Part shown: piece after piece, positions 44,701 to 52,063 of the stretch
Numbering within the stretch: position 1 is the first letter of the stretch
Layout of the letters: each line of letters begins with the position of its first letter
Source of the DNA: an uncultured Eubacteriales bacterium
GTDB lineage: Bacteria > Bacillota > Clostridia > Oscillospirales > Oscillospiraceae
Reading direction: 5' to 3'
Assembly: GCA_900319635.1 (NCBI GenBank)
Contig: ONPF01000002.1
Location: 111,109-175,108 of the forward strand
Length of the DNA: 64,000 nt
The notes under the pieces: generated by a model
Databases searched by the model: none
What the model saw: the letters and a program-made list of their open reading frames with translations, nothing else
What the model was told of the DNA's origin: nothing
Position numbers and translations under genes: made by a program

Positions 44701-44706
44701 AAGCCT

Positions 44707-44735
44707 GCCCTCCTGTACCCGCGGGAGGGCCTTTT
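44707..44735 (+). terminator. Hairpin just before the VanZ gene
   Basis: GCCCTCC (44707-44713) pairs with GGAGGGC (44724-44730), followed by CTTTTG. It could end read-through from upstream. Confidence 0.35.
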
Positions 44736-44763
44736 GATCCAATCATGCAAAGGAGTACGCCAC

Positions 44764-45252
44764 ATGAAAGCCTTCCTGCGCAAAAATGCCCGCTGGCTCA
44801 CGCTGCTGCCCGTGATGGCGCTAATGACGGGGATCTTCTGCTTCTCCGCCCAGCCGGCGGAGCTGTCCCAGGAGACCAGCGGCGGCATCGTGAACTGGCT
44901 GCTGCGGCTGCTGGTGCCGGATTACGCCGCTCTCGACCCCGCACGTCAGGCAGAAATGGAGCATATCGCGGCCAAAATCGTGCGCAAAGGCGCCCATTTT
45001 GCGGAATACGCCCTGCTGGGCGCGGCGCTGCTGGGGCATGTGCTGGCCTGGCGGTCAAAGCGCGGCCTTGGGCGGCCCCGGGCGATGGCCTGGGGGCTGG
45101 GCACGGCCTACGCCGCCAGCGACGAGCTGCACCAGTTCTTTGTCCCCGGCCGGAGCGGAGAGTTCCTGGACGTGCTGCTGGACAGCGCGGGGGTGGCTGT
45201 GGGCGTCGCGCTGCTGTGGCTGCTCCTGCGGAAACGGAAGGGAAGCGCGTAG
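44764..45252 (+). CDS. VanZ-family membrane protein
   Basis: 162 residues. About four TM segments. Family features: FCFSAQPAELSQ near the start, AHFAEYALLGAAL, and SDELHQFFVPGRSGEFLDVLLD, the VanZ signature. VanZ confers low-level teicoplanin resistance in enterococci; chromosomal relatives have unclear roles. The ATG at 44764 has GGAG upstream. Repeat blocks isolate it on both sides. Confidence 0.88.
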   Translation: MKAFLRKNARWLTLLPVMALMTGIFCFSAQPAELSQETSGGIVNWLLRLLVPDYAALDPARQAEMEHIAAKIVRKGAHFAEYALLGAALLGHVLAWRSKRGLGRPRAMAWGLGTAYAASDELHQFFVPGRSGEFLDVLLDSAGVAVGVALLWLLLRKRKGSA

Positions 45253-45285
45253 GGGCGAGACCCGATCCATCCGCCGTCCCTCCGT

Positions 45286-45369
45286 GTCATTGCGAGCCGT
45301 AGGGCCGAGCATTGCTCGGCCGCCCCCTCGTCCGCCGACCACTGGTCGGCGCTACGGCGTGGCAATCCG
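45286..45369. repeat. Family T element enclosing a family P-like hairpin
   Basis: Outer frame GTCATTGCGAGCC ... GGCGTGGCAATCC. Inside, GTAGGGCCGAGCATTGCTCGGCC and CGCCGACCACTGGTCGGCG-CTAC form two stems closed by GTAG/CTAC. Confidence 0.7.
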
Positions 45370-45376
45370 CATCCCC

Positions 45377-45453
45377 GTAGGGGCGATTCACGAATCGCCC
45401 GCCGACTTGCGCCCGTGTCCGACAGGCGGGCCGTCGAGGGCGCCGGCCCCTAC
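45377..45453. repeat. Family P palindromic element
   Basis: 77 bp, GTAGGGGC ... GCCCCTAC. Left hairpin GGGCGATTC-AC-GAATCGCCC; the right part CGTCGAGGGCGCCGGCCCC is nearly self-complementary. Inverse-complement relative of the 47337 array units. Confidence 0.75.
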
Positions 45454-45477
45454 GATGCAGACGGACGTCCCCCCGCA

Positions 45478-45567
<90 letters not shown>

Positions 45568-45570
45568 TCC

Positions 45571-45622
45571 GTGACGGCTTGCGACGGGGGAAAAGCCGTC
45601 GCAGCTGTCGCAGCTGTCGCAG
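45571..45622. repeat. Family R repeat, inverted copy left of the ATPase gene
   Basis: GACGGCTTGCGACGGGGGAA, then GCCGTCGCAGCTGTCGCAG. It is the reverse complement of most of 47164-47225, so the ATPase gene lies between inverted copies. Confidence 0.7.
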
Positions 45623-45656
45623 ACCAAAGAAAATTCCGTTTAAGTGAAATCAGCTA

Positions 45657-45685
45657 TTGCAATATAACCGAACTTGTGGTATAAT
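45657..45685 (+). promoter_or_regulatory. SigA promoter for the RepA-like ATPase gene
   Basis: TTGCAA (45657-45662), 17-bp spacer, exact TATAAT (45680-45685). Confidence 0.8.
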
Positions 45686-45693
45686 ACAGCCGA

Positions 45694-45738
45694 ATTACCG
45701 GGAGTGCGTCTATTTTTATTCATGAGACGTTCGGTAAT
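45694..45738 (+). promoter_or_regulatory. 5'-UTR stem-loop of the ATPase gene
   Basis: ATTACCG (45694-45700) pairs with CGGTAAT (45732-45738), and CGTCT pairs with AGACG inside. It starts about 9 nt after the -10 box and ends before AAGGAGG, so it would form at the 5' end of the mRNA. Confidence 0.45.
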
Positions 45739-45761
45739 ACCATACTTCAAGGAGGTCGTCT

Positions 45762-47069
45762 ATGGAAGACGAAGTCGTAAACAAGTATCGGGAGCGCCTG
45801 CGGGGGAAGCTCTACAGCTATCTGGAGGCCGAGAGGCTGCTGGCCGAGGAGCAGCTGGCCTTCACCTGCGCCGGTTGCGGCGGCACGGCCCGCATCGCGG
45901 ACGAGGAGACCTGGTTCTGCCCGGAATGCGGCCGCAGCGGGGGACTTCTGGAGCTGGCGGCCCTGCGCTGGTCTGCCCGCAGCGAGTGGGATCGGATCCG
46001 GGCCCTCTGCCGCATCCTGCGCATCCCCGTCACGGAGCTGGAGACCTTCAGCAGCCGGGAGCTCCGGGACATGGCCCTGCAGCCCCGGGACTACCTGGTG
46101 GAGGGGCTGCTGCCCCGGGAGGGGCTCACGCTGCTGGCCGCCCCGGCCAAGACCGGCAAGAGCTGGCTGGTGCTGCAGCTGGCCTCCGCCCTGGTGCGAG
46201 AGCAGCCCTTCCTGGGCCGCCCCACCCACAAGACCCGGGTGCTCTATCTCTCTCTGGAGGATAATCCCCTCCGGCTCCGGGAGCGCAGCCGGGTGATGGA
46301 CTGCCTGGGCAGCCCCGATCTCTTCTTCTGCACCCGCTCGGAGCTGCTGGGCCGGGGCTTCGAGGAGGGGGTGGACAGCTTCCTCCGGCGGCAGCAGGGG
46401 ATCGGCCTGGTGATCGTGGACACCCTGCAGAAGATCCGGGAGGTGGGCCGGGAGTCCCCCAGCTACGGGGCGGACTACCGCACCATGGATCTGCTGAAGG
46501 AGCTCTCCGAGCGCTACAAGCTGGCGGTGCTGCTGGTGCATCACACCAATAAAAAAGAAGAAGCCGCCGACAGCATGAACATGGTCTCCGGCACCATGGG
46601 CATCATCGGCGGGGTGGACGGGATCTGGCTGCTGCGCCGTCCCAGCCGGCTGGAGGGCGCCGGGATGCTGCAGGTCACCGGCCGGGACACCGACGACATG
46701 CTGCTGCGGCTGAACTTTGAGAAAGAGAGCTGCCGCTGGCAGTACCTGGGCGAGGGCGAGGCGGAGCGTCTGACGCAGCCGGGGCTGGTGGAGTGCCTGG
46801 ACGGCTTTCTAGAGGAAGGGGAGGAGTGGATCGGCACCGCCACGGAGCTGCTGGAGCAGCTTGGTCTCTCGGAGCGGATGAGCTGCATCTCGCTCAGCAG
46901 CAGGCTAAAGGAGCTCAGCGGCAGCTTGGCCGCCCTGGGGATCGGCTGGGAGAAGCGAACGACCCGGCAGCGGCGGGACCTGCACCTGTGGCGCCGCGGG
47001 GCGGGGGAGATGCCCGCTCTGGGGGAGCTCCGGGAGGAGGACGCGGGGGAAAACCCCTTTCTTTCTTGA
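45762..47069 (+). CDS. RepA-like hexameric-helicase-family AAA ATPase with N-terminal zinc ribbon
   Basis: 435 residues. Zinc ribbon CAGCGG ... CPECG (Cys36, 39, 53, 56), as in primase-linked proteins. AAA_25/RecA-type ATPase: Walker A APAKTGKS at 127-134, LSLEDNPLRLRER, Walker B IGLVIVDTLQKI, LLVHHTNKK. The winged C-terminal part (about 330-435) may bind DNA. Such proteins belong to plasmids, phages and integrative elements as replication helicases. It stands alone in the chromosome with its own promoter, terminator and flanking inverted repeats. AAGGAGG precedes the ATG. Confidence 0.85.
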   Translation: MEDEVVNKYRERLRGKLYSYLEAERLLAEEQLAFTCAGCGGTARIADEETWFCPECGRSGGLLELAALRWSARSEWDRIRALCRILRIPVTELETFSSRELRDMALQPRDYLVEGLLPREGLTLLAAPAKTGKSWLVLQLASALVREQPFLGRPTHKTRVLYLSLEDNPLRLRERSRVMDCLGSPDLFFCTRSELLGRGFEEGVDSFLRRQQGIGLVIVDTLQKIREVGRESPSYGADYRTMDLLKELSERYKLAVLLVHHTNKKEEAADSMNMVSGTMGIIGGVDGIWLLRRPSRLEGAGMLQVTGRDTDDMLLRLNFEKESCRWQYLGEGEAERLTQPGLVECLDGFLEEGEEWIGTATELLEQLGLSERMSCISLSSRLKELSGSLAALGIGWEKRTTRQRRDLHLWRRGAGEMPALGELREEDAGENPFLS

Positions 47070-47105
47070 AAAGATAGTTTATTTTAAACTTACTATTTTT
47101 TCAAG
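47065..47105 (+). terminator. Terminator overlapping the end of the ATPase gene
   Basis: CTTGAAAA (47065-47072) pairs with TTTTCAAG (47098-47105), with ATAG/CTAT and AGTTT/AAACT pairs inside. The TGA stop lies in the left arm. The right arm is T-rich. Confidence 0.6.
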
Positions 47106-47163
47106 AGAGTGGGAAGATATACCCCCGCCCTCCGGACGCATACCCGGATAGGGTATCTCTTTT

Positions 47164-47225
47164 GCGACAGCTGCGACAGCTGCGACGGCTTTTCCCCCGT
47201 CGCAAGCTGTCGCAAGCCGTCGCAG
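47164..47225. repeat. Family R repeat right of the ATPase gene
   Basis: Three direct 9-bp words (GCGACAGCT, GCGACAGCT, GCGACGGCT at 47164-47190), a TTTCCCC centre, then inverted words GTCGCAAGCT, GTCGCAAGCC, GTCGCAG. Iteron-like spacing. Confidence 0.7.
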
Positions 47226-47239
47226 AGGGAGGGAACAGA

Positions 47240-47305
47240 GAATAATGAATAGTGAATAATGAATAATTGAGGTGTCGCGCAGAGCGCGACGGATTGAAAT
47301 TCATA
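47240..47305. repeat. Family N element
   Basis: GAATAATGAATAGTGAATAA words, then the hairpin GTCGCGC-AGA-GCGCGAC and GGATTGAAAT. Opposite orientation to the copies at 44560 and 48953. Confidence 0.65.
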
Positions 47306-47336
47306 GTGCGTAATACGGGGAACGTGCGCCCATTTC

Positions 47337-47611
47337 GTAGGGGCTGGCGCCCTCGACAGCCCGCTTGTCGGACACGGGCGCATGTCGGCGGGCGATTCGT
47401 GAATCGCCCCTACAGGGGGACGTTCGTCTGCTTCGTAGGGGCTGGCGCCCTCGACAGCCCGTTGGTCGGACACGGGCGCAGGTCTGCGGGCGATTCGTGA
47501 ATCGCCCCTACAGGGGGACGTTCGTCTGCTTCGTAGGGGCTGGCGCCCTCGACAGCCCGCTTGTCGGACACGCGCGCAGGTCTGCGGAGCGATCAGGGGA
47601 TCGCTCCCTAC
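47337..47611. repeat. Three tandem 98-bp units of family P
   Basis: Units start at 47337, 47435 and 47533, exactly 98 bp apart. Each is a family P element (47337-47413, 47435-47511, 47533-47611) plus a shared 21-bp link ending CGTCTGCTTC. Units 1 and 2 carry the stem GGGCGATTC-GT-GAATCGCCC. Unit 3 has GGAGCGATC-AGGG-GATCGCTCC in the same place, both arms changed together. Confidence 0.85.
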
Positions 47612-47634
47612 GGGGAAACGCCGGTCTGCGCCTC

Positions 47635-47659
47635 AATTCCGAATTCCGAATTCCGAATT
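47635..47659. repeat. ATTCCGA heptamer tract
   Basis: Three and a half copies of AATTCCG directly after the 98-bp array. Confidence 0.6.
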
Positions 47660-47716
47660 TTTCTCGTCGCCCCTACGGATTCACTTTTCTCTCTTTCCTT
47701 TTCCCCGCAACTATGC

Positions 47717-47722
47717 TAAAAT
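47717..47722 (+). promoter_or_regulatory. Extended -10 element before ruvC
   Basis: TGCTAAAAT (47714-47722) fits an extended -10 box 18 bp before the ruvC ATG; the -35 region is poor. Confidence 0.4.
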
Positions 47723-47740
47723 ACTCCCGGAGTTGATTCT

Positions 47741-48253
47741 ATGCGGATTCTGGGCATCGATCCGGGCGTGGCCACCATCGGCTTCGGCGTGCTGGACGCG
47801 GATCGCAATCGCCACGCGCTGCTCAAATGCGGCGTCATCACCACCCCGGCCCACACCAGCCTGTCCAGCCGGCTGGAGCAGATCTTCCGCGACATGCAGG
47901 ATCTTCTGACGATCTTCAAGCCCGAGGCCGTCAGCGTGGAGGAGCTGTTTTTCAATACCAATATCACCACCGGCATCGCCGTGGCCCACGCCAGAGGGGT
48001 GATCCTGCTGGCCTGCCGCCTGGCGGGGGTGCCGATCTACGAGTACACCCCGCTGCAGGTGAAGCAGTCCGTGGTGGGCTACGGCCGGGCGGAGAAGCGG
48101 CAGGTCATGGACATGGTCAAGCGCCTCTGCAATCTCCCGGCGCCCCCCAAGCCCGACGACGCCGCCGACGCGGTGGCGCTGGCGCTCTGCCACGCCCGCA
48201 GCGCTACCAGTCTCTTGAATCGAGGAGGAAACGAGCCATGTTCTACCACATAG
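47741..48253 (+). CDS. ruvC: Holliday-junction resolvase RuvC
   Basis: 170 residues. RILGIDPGVATIGFG holds the first catalytic Asp (Asp7); VSVEELFFNTN the Glu; KPDDAADAVALAL the C-terminal Asp pair. Cuts Holliday junctions in the RuvABC complex. Overlaps ruvA by 16 nt. Confidence 0.96.
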   Translation: MRILGIDPGVATIGFGVLDADRNRHALLKCGVITTPAHTSLSSRLEQIFRDMQDLLTIFKPEAVSVEELFFNTNITTGIAVAHARGVILLACRLAGVPIYEYTPLQVKQSVVGYGRAEKRQVMDMVKRLCNLPAPPKPDDAADAVALALCHARSATSLLNRGGNEPCSTT

Positions 48254-48846
48254 AGGGCACGGTCGCGGAGCTGGCGCCAAATCTGGCGGTGCTGGACTGC
48301 GGCGGCCTGGGCTTCGCTCTGAACGTCACCACCAACACCCTGAGCCGCCTGAAAAGCGGCGAGCGCGCCAAGCTCTTCGTCTCCGAGAGCATCGGGGAGA
48401 CGAATTTTGACCTCTTCGGCTTCTGCGACAAGAGCGAGAAGCGCTGCTTCGAGATGCTGATCGGCGTCTCCGGCATCGGGCCCAAGGCCGCCCTCTCGAT
48501 TTTGAGCTACAACAGCCCCGAGAGCCTGGCCCTGGCGGTGCTGAACGACGACACCAAGGCGCTGACCGTGGCGCCGGGCATCGGCAAGAAGATCGCCCAG
48601 CGGGTGATCCTGGAGCTGAAGGACAAGATCGGCAAGGAGCTGGGGGAGCAGAGCTTTTCTCTGCCCGCGGCCGCCGCGCCCTCCGCCCCGGCGGGGGAGA
48701 ACCGGGCGCTCTCCGACGCGCTGGCGGGTCTGGCCGTGCTGGGCTACTCCAGCCAGGAGCTGAGCCCGGTGCTCAAGCGCATGGATCTCACCGGTCTCGA
48801 CGCCCAGGGTATCATCAAGCAGGTGCTGAAGGAGTTCGTGCGATAA
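48238..48846 (+). CDS. ruvA: Holliday-junction branch-migration protein RuvA
   Basis: 202 residues. MFYHIEGTVAEL start, OB domain, two helix-hairpin-helix motifs (GVSGIGPKAA and VAPGIGKKIAQRV), flexible Ala/Pro linker, and domain III that contacts RuvB. AGGAGG lies before the ATG, inside ruvC. Confidence 0.96.
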   Translation: MFYHIEGTVAELAPNLAVLDCGGLGFALNVTTNTLSRLKSGERAKLFVSESIGETNFDLFGFCDKSEKRCFEMLIGVSGIGPKAALSILSYNSPESLALAVLNDDTKALTVAPGIGKKIAQRVILELKDKIGKELGEQSFSLPAAAAPSAPAGENRALSDALAGLAVLGYSSQELSPVLKRMDLTGLDAQGIIKQVLKEFVR

Positions 48847-49033
48847 GTTTTGAGTTTTCAGTTTTGAGTTTTGAGGAGACGAGAGAGGTCGCACAGAGGA
48901 CGGAACTGTGTTTCTCGCGGGGGACATACAGACCCGTCCCCGGTGCTCCCCTGAATCCGTCGCGCTTTGCGCGACACCTCAATTATTCATTATTCATTAT
49001 TCACTATTCACTAAAATCCCGGAGGGATTTTCT
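48847..49033. repeat. Repeat-filled gap between ruvA and ruvB
   Basis: Contains GTTTTGAGTTTTCAGTTTTG words (48847-48876; a similar patch follows gpmI at 940-975), two hairpins (CACAG/CTGTG at 48892-48910, GGGGAC/GTCCCC at 48920-48941), and a family N half copy at 48953-49013. Confidence 0.6.
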
Positions 49034-50071
49034 ATGAGTATCAACTTTTCCGAAGACACCGGGGAGGTGCTGACCACTACGGTGAGCCTGCCGGAGGATC
49101 ACGCCGAGGGCTCGCTCCGCCCCCGGACGCTGCAGGAGTATATCGGCCAGGAGAAGGCCAAGGGCAACCTGGAGGTCTTCATCGGCGCGGCCAAAATGCG
49201 GGGCGAGCCCCTGGATCACGTGCTGCTCCACGGCCCCCCGGGCCTGGGCAAGACCACCCTGGCCGCCGTCATCGCAAACGAGCTGGGCGTCAATATGCGC
49301 ATCACCTCCGGCCCCGCCATCGAGAAGCCCGGCGACCTGGTGGCCATGCTCACCAATCTCAGCGAGGGGGACATCCTCTTCGTGGACGAGATCCACCGCC
49401 TCAACCGGGCCTATGAGGAGATCCTGTACCCCGCCATGGAGGATTTCGCCATCGACATCATCCTGGGCAAGGGCCCCTCGGCCAACTCCATCCACCTGGA
49501 TCTGCCCCGCTTCACGCTCATCGGCGCCACCACCCGCTCCGGCCAGCTCACCGCGCCCCTGCGGGATCGCTTCGGCGTGACGCTGCGGCTGGAGCTCTAC
49601 ACCCCCCAGGAGCTGCAGCGGATCGTCCGCCGCTCCGCCGGGATTCTGAACGTGGAGATCGAGCCCGCGGGCGCCTACGAGATCGCCTCCCGCTCCCGGG
49701 GCACCCCCCGCATCGCAAACCGGATGCTCCGCCGGGTGCGGGACTTCGCCCAGGTGCAGGGGGACGGGGTCATCACCCGTGAGATCGCCGACCGGGCGCT
49801 GAGCCGCCTGGAGGTGGACAAGCTGGGCCTGGACGGGCTGGATCGCCGGATGCTCCGCAGCATCATCGAGCTATACGGCGGCGGCCCCGTTGGGCTGGAG
49901 ACCCTGGCCGCCACCATCAACGAGGAGGCCGTGACCCTGGAGGATATGTACGAGCCCTACCTGCTGCAGCAGGGCTTTTTGACGAGGACGCCCCGGGGCC
50001 GCTGCGTCACCCGCAAGGCCTACGAGCACCTGGGTATCGCCTACATGGGCCAGCAGGAGCTGCCGCTGTAG
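49034..50071 (+). CDS. ruvB: Holliday-junction branch-migration helicase RuvB
   Basis: 345 residues. Walker A GPPGLGKT, Walker [27 protein letters not shown] sensor region, and a C-terminal winged helix. The ATG at 49034 has GGAGGG upstream. Unlike many genomes, ruvA and ruvB are separated by a 187-bp repeat-filled gap, so coupling between them is broken. Confidence 0.97.
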   Translation: MSINFSEDTGEVLTTTVSLPEDHAEGSLRPRTLQEYIGQEKAKGNLEVFIGAAKMRGEPLDHVLLHGPPGLGKTTLAAVIANELGVNMRITSGPAIEKPGDLVAMLTNLSEGDILFVDEIHRLNRAYEEILYPAMEDFAIDIILGKGPSANSIHLDLPRFTLIGATTRSGQLTAPLRDRFGVTLRLELYTPQELQRIVRRSAGILNVEIEPAGAYEIASRSRGTPRIANRMLRRVRDFAQVQGDGVITREIADRALSRLEVDKLGLDGLDRRMLRSIIELYGGGPVGLETLAATINEEAVTLEDMYEPYLLQQGFLTRTPRGRCVTRKAYEHLGIAYMGQQELPL

Positions 50072-50117
50072 GAGAATTCGGAATTCGGAATTAAGGCGCA
50101 GACCGGCGTTTTCCCCT

Positions 50118-50202
50118 TGTCATTGCGAACCGTAGGGCCGAGCATTGCTCGGCCGTGCCTCACCCGCTGCCCACTGGTCGACGCTGCGCTTTGCCAACCC
50201 GC
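50118..50202. repeat. Family T element with degenerate right end
   Basis: GTCATTGCGAACC, hairpin GGCCGAGCA-TTG-CTCGGCC, CCACTGGTCGACG, then TTTGCCAACCC in place of GTGGCAATCC. Confidence 0.6.
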
Positions 50203-50208
50203 ATCCCC

Positions 50209-50285
50209 GTAGGGGCGATTCGTGAATCGCCCGCCGACATGGGTGCGTGTCCGACAAACGGGACGTCGAGGGCGCCGTCCCCTAC
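50209..50285. repeat. Family P palindromic element
   Basis: 77 bp from GTAGGGGC to CCCCTAC; left hairpin GGGCGATTC-GT-GAATCGCCC. A second right half with GGGCGGCTG-AT-AGCCGCCC follows at 50301-50324. Confidence 0.7.
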
Positions 50286-50338
50286 GCAGGAGACGGACAG
50301 GCGGGCGGCTGATAGCCGCCCCTACGCAGCGGACGGCC

Positions 50339-50393
50339 TTGCCTCCCCTGAAAGGGGAGGTGTCAGTGGCGCTTGCGCCGGTGACGGAGGGGT
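50339..50393. repeat. Family C repeat
   Basis: CCTCCCCTGAAAGGGGAGG, GTGTCAGT, hairpin GGCGC-TT-GCGCC, GGTGACGGAGGGG. Confidence 0.6.
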
Positions 50394-50476
50394 TGTCATT
50401 GCGAACCGTAGGGCCGAGCATTGCTCGGCCGTCCCTCGCCCGCCGCCCGCCGGTCGGCGCTGCGGTGTGGCAACCT
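50394..50476. repeat. Family T element
   Basis: GTCATTGCGAACC ... GGTGTGGCAACC enclosing GGCCGAGCA-TTG-CTCGGCC and CGCCGCCCGCCGGTCGGCG. Confidence 0.65.
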
Positions 50477-50542
50477 GCATCATTTTCCCGTGTTTCTGAA
50501 CAAAGTGTTCTAACAATTCGCCCTATTTTTTCGAAAAATCTA

Positions 50543-50570
50543 TTGACTTTGCCCGATCTTTCGATATAAT
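50543..50570 (+). promoter_or_regulatory. SigA promoter for the SigH-like gene
   Basis: TTGACT (50543-50548), 16-bp spacer, exact TATAAT (50565-50570). Confidence 0.8.
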
Positions 50571-50602
50571 ATCCTATGTATGGTGTTTGAGATGATCGGG
50601 TA

Positions 50603-51223
50603 ATGATGCGTGATTTGATGGATTTGCAGGATATTGAACTGCAGCGGATGGCCGCCTCGGGCGACCGCGCTGCGGAGGAGCTTCTGGCCGGGCGCTATAT
50701 GCAGCTGGTGCGCGTCTGTGCCCGCCCGCTGTTTTTGGCGGGAGGGGACAGCGAGGATCTGAGCCAGGAGGGCATGTTCGGCCTGCTCTCCGCTATCCGG
50801 GAATTTGACCCCGCCCAGGGCGTCAGCTTCCGCAGCTTTGCGGAGCATTGCATCCGGATGCGCCTGTACTCCGCCGTCAAGTCCGCCGCCCGTCTCAAGC
50901 ATCTCCCCCTGAACGACAGTATGCCCCTTGAGCAACTCTCCGACGATCCCAGTTCGCAGTTATCGGCCGCTCCCGAAATATTTCGCCGCAGCCCGGAGGA
51001 TTTGGTTCTGGCCAGAGAGAGCAAGGAAGAGCTGATTGAGCTTTGCAAGCGGCGCCTGTCCCGTCTGGAACTGCAGGTTTTGGATTGCTATCTGGAGGGC
51101 TTGTCCTACCGGGACATCGCCCAGCGCCTGCAGAAAGACGAAAAATCCGTGGACAACGCCGTCCAGCGGATCCGGCGCAAGCTGGCGCAGACCCTTCACC
51201 CCGGCGATATCAGCGTGAGCTGA
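50603..51223 (+). CDS. SigH-like sigma-70-family factor
   Basis: 206 residues. Region 2 with DLSQEGMFGLLSAIREFDP and FRSFAEHCIRMRLYSAVKSA, then region 4 with LEGLSYRDIAQRLQKDEKSVDNAVQRIRRKL. Size and sequence resemble sporulation factor SigH, which acts early in sporulation; other small sigma-70 factors are possible. The start is uncertain because the ribosome site is weak. Confidence 0.82.
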   Translation: MMRDLMDLQDIELQRMAASGDRAAEELLAGRYMQLVRVCARPLFLAGGDSEDLSQEGMFGLLSAIREFDPAQGVSFRSFAEHCIRMRLYSAVKSAARLKHLPLNDSMPLEQLSDDPSSQLSAAPEIFRRSPEDLVLARESKEELIELCKRRLSRLELQVLDCYLEGLSYRDIAQRLQKDEKSVDNAVQRIRRKLAQTLHPGDISVS

Positions 51224-51273
51224 TCGCAAATACAGCCGATAACCGGCAACTTATCAAAAGAGAGGATTCCAAC

Positions 51274-51552
51274 ATGTACGAAGACAAGACCTTAGTATGC
51301 AAAGAGTGCGGTAAAGAGTTCGTTTTCACCGCCGGTGAGCAGGAGTTCTACGCGGAGCGCGGCTTCCAGAACGAGCCCCAGCGCTGCAAGCCCTGCCGTG
51401 ACGCCCGCAAGAACGCGGCCCGCGGTCCCCGGGAGTTCTTCACTGCCACCTGCGCTGCCTGCGGCCGCGAGGCGAAGGTTCCTTTCGAGCCCAAGTCCGA
51501 CCGTCCCGTCTACTGCAGCGAGTGCTTCGCTAAGATGAGAGAGCAGGCCTGA
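51274..51552 (+). CDS. Small double zinc-ribbon protein
   Basis: 92 residues with four CxxC pairs: CKEC (Cys9/12), CKPC, CAAC, CSEC. EFVFTAGEQEFYAERGF and PVYCSECFAKMR are typical of a small CxxC zinc-ribbon family common in Firmicutes. The role is unknown, perhaps nucleic-acid binding. AGAGG precedes the ATG; a good terminator follows. Confidence 0.85.
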   Translation: MYEDKTLVCKECGKEFVFTAGEQEFYAERGFQNEPQRCKPCRDARKNAARGPREFFTATCAACGREAKVPFEPKSDRPVYCSECFAKMREQA

Positions 51553-51562
51553 TCCGCCTGAC

Positions 51563-51600
51563 AAAGAAAAAGGGACGCCTCGTGCGTCCTTTTTTCTTTT
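51563..51600 (+). terminator. Terminator after the zinc-ribbon gene
   Basis: AAGAAAAAGGGACGC (51564-51578) pairs with GCGTCCTTTTTTCTTTT (51584-51600), a long stem with a T-rich arm. Confidence 0.85.
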
Positions 51601-51621
51601 GCTGAACGCAAAAGAAAATGA

Positions 51622-51774
51622 TGGAATGAAGCTCGGCTCCGCCTCATGAAGGAATGAAGTCGCCCTTCGGGCTAATTGTTGTGGCACGCGTAGCGTGACG
51701 GAATAAAATCCGTGCCGCGCAGCGGCACACCATAATTTCTTCATTTCTTCGTTTCTTCATTGCTTCATTCCTTC
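51622..51774. repeat. Family N-like composite element
   Basis: Terminal GGAATGAAG (51622) and CTTCATTCC (51774) are inverted copies. Inside are GTGGCACGCGTAGCGTGAC and GTGCCGCGCAGCGGCAC, separated by GGAATAAAATCC, the layout of the 39853 element. Confidence 0.65.
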
Positions 51775-51805
51775 AGCCATATCACTTTACAAGGAGGTCA
51801 CCTTT

Positions 51806-52006
51806 ATGGAAATCACCCGCGAGACTGTCATCGGCGAGATCGTCGCCAACTGCCCGGAGGCCATGCCCGCCTTTATGGACATCGGCATGCACTGCATCGG
51901 CTGCGCCATGGCCAGCGGCGAGACCGTGGAGCAGGCCTGCGCCGCCCACGGCGTGGACCCGGACGAGTTTCTGGAGTATCTGAAGAAGTTCCTTGAGACG
52001 CTCTGA
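51806..52006 (+). CDS. DUF1858-domain protein
   Basis: 66 residues. ITRETVIGEIVANCPEAMPAF and GMHCIGCAMASGETVEQAC are the DUF1858 core, with a CxxC-like Cys pair; the domain is often beside hybrid-cluster or redox proteins. AAGGAGG lies before the ATG. Confidence 0.88.
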   Translation: MEITRETVIGEIVANCPEAMPAFMDIGMHCIGCAMASGETVEQACAAHGVDPDEFLEYLKKFLETL

Positions 52007-52063
52007 GCGCCTCTCTTGCCTCCCCCTCCGGGGGAGGTGGCCGAAGGCCGGAAGGGGGTAAGC

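Larger units (their letters stand above)
44069..44763. other. Gene-free repeat block 1
   Basis: 695 bp with no credible gene; open frames here only follow the repeats. In order it holds family P (44078-44153), two family C copies (44201-44308), family P with a family T start (44343-44440), family P (44463-44536), family N (44560-44623), family R (44634-44700) and a hairpin at 44707-44730. Confidence 0.7.
47070..47740. other. Gene-free repeat block 3
   Basis: 671 bp with no credible gene: family R (47164-47225), family N (47240-47305), the 98-bp tandem array of family P (47337-47611), an ATTCCGA tract (47635-47659), a stray GCCCCTAC and the ruvC promoter region. Confidence 0.7.
50072..50602. 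other. Gene-free repeat block 4
   Basis: 531 bp with no credible gene: ATTCCGA tract inverted (50074-50092), family T (50118-50202), family P (50209-50285), half P (50301-50324), family C (50339-50393), family T (50394-50476), then the promoter of the SigH-like gene. Confidence 0.7.

Noticed and set aside
44370-45302. Long open frames across the repeat blocks (for example about 310 codons here)
   Set aside because: They read through palindromic repeats, overlap the VanZ gene in another frame, and lack ribosome sites and domains.
47337-47611. CRISPR-like array of three 98-bp repeats
   Set aside because: The repeated part is far longer than the differences, there are no unique spacers, no cas genes lie nearby, and the units are palindromic elements of a family found elsewhere in the window.
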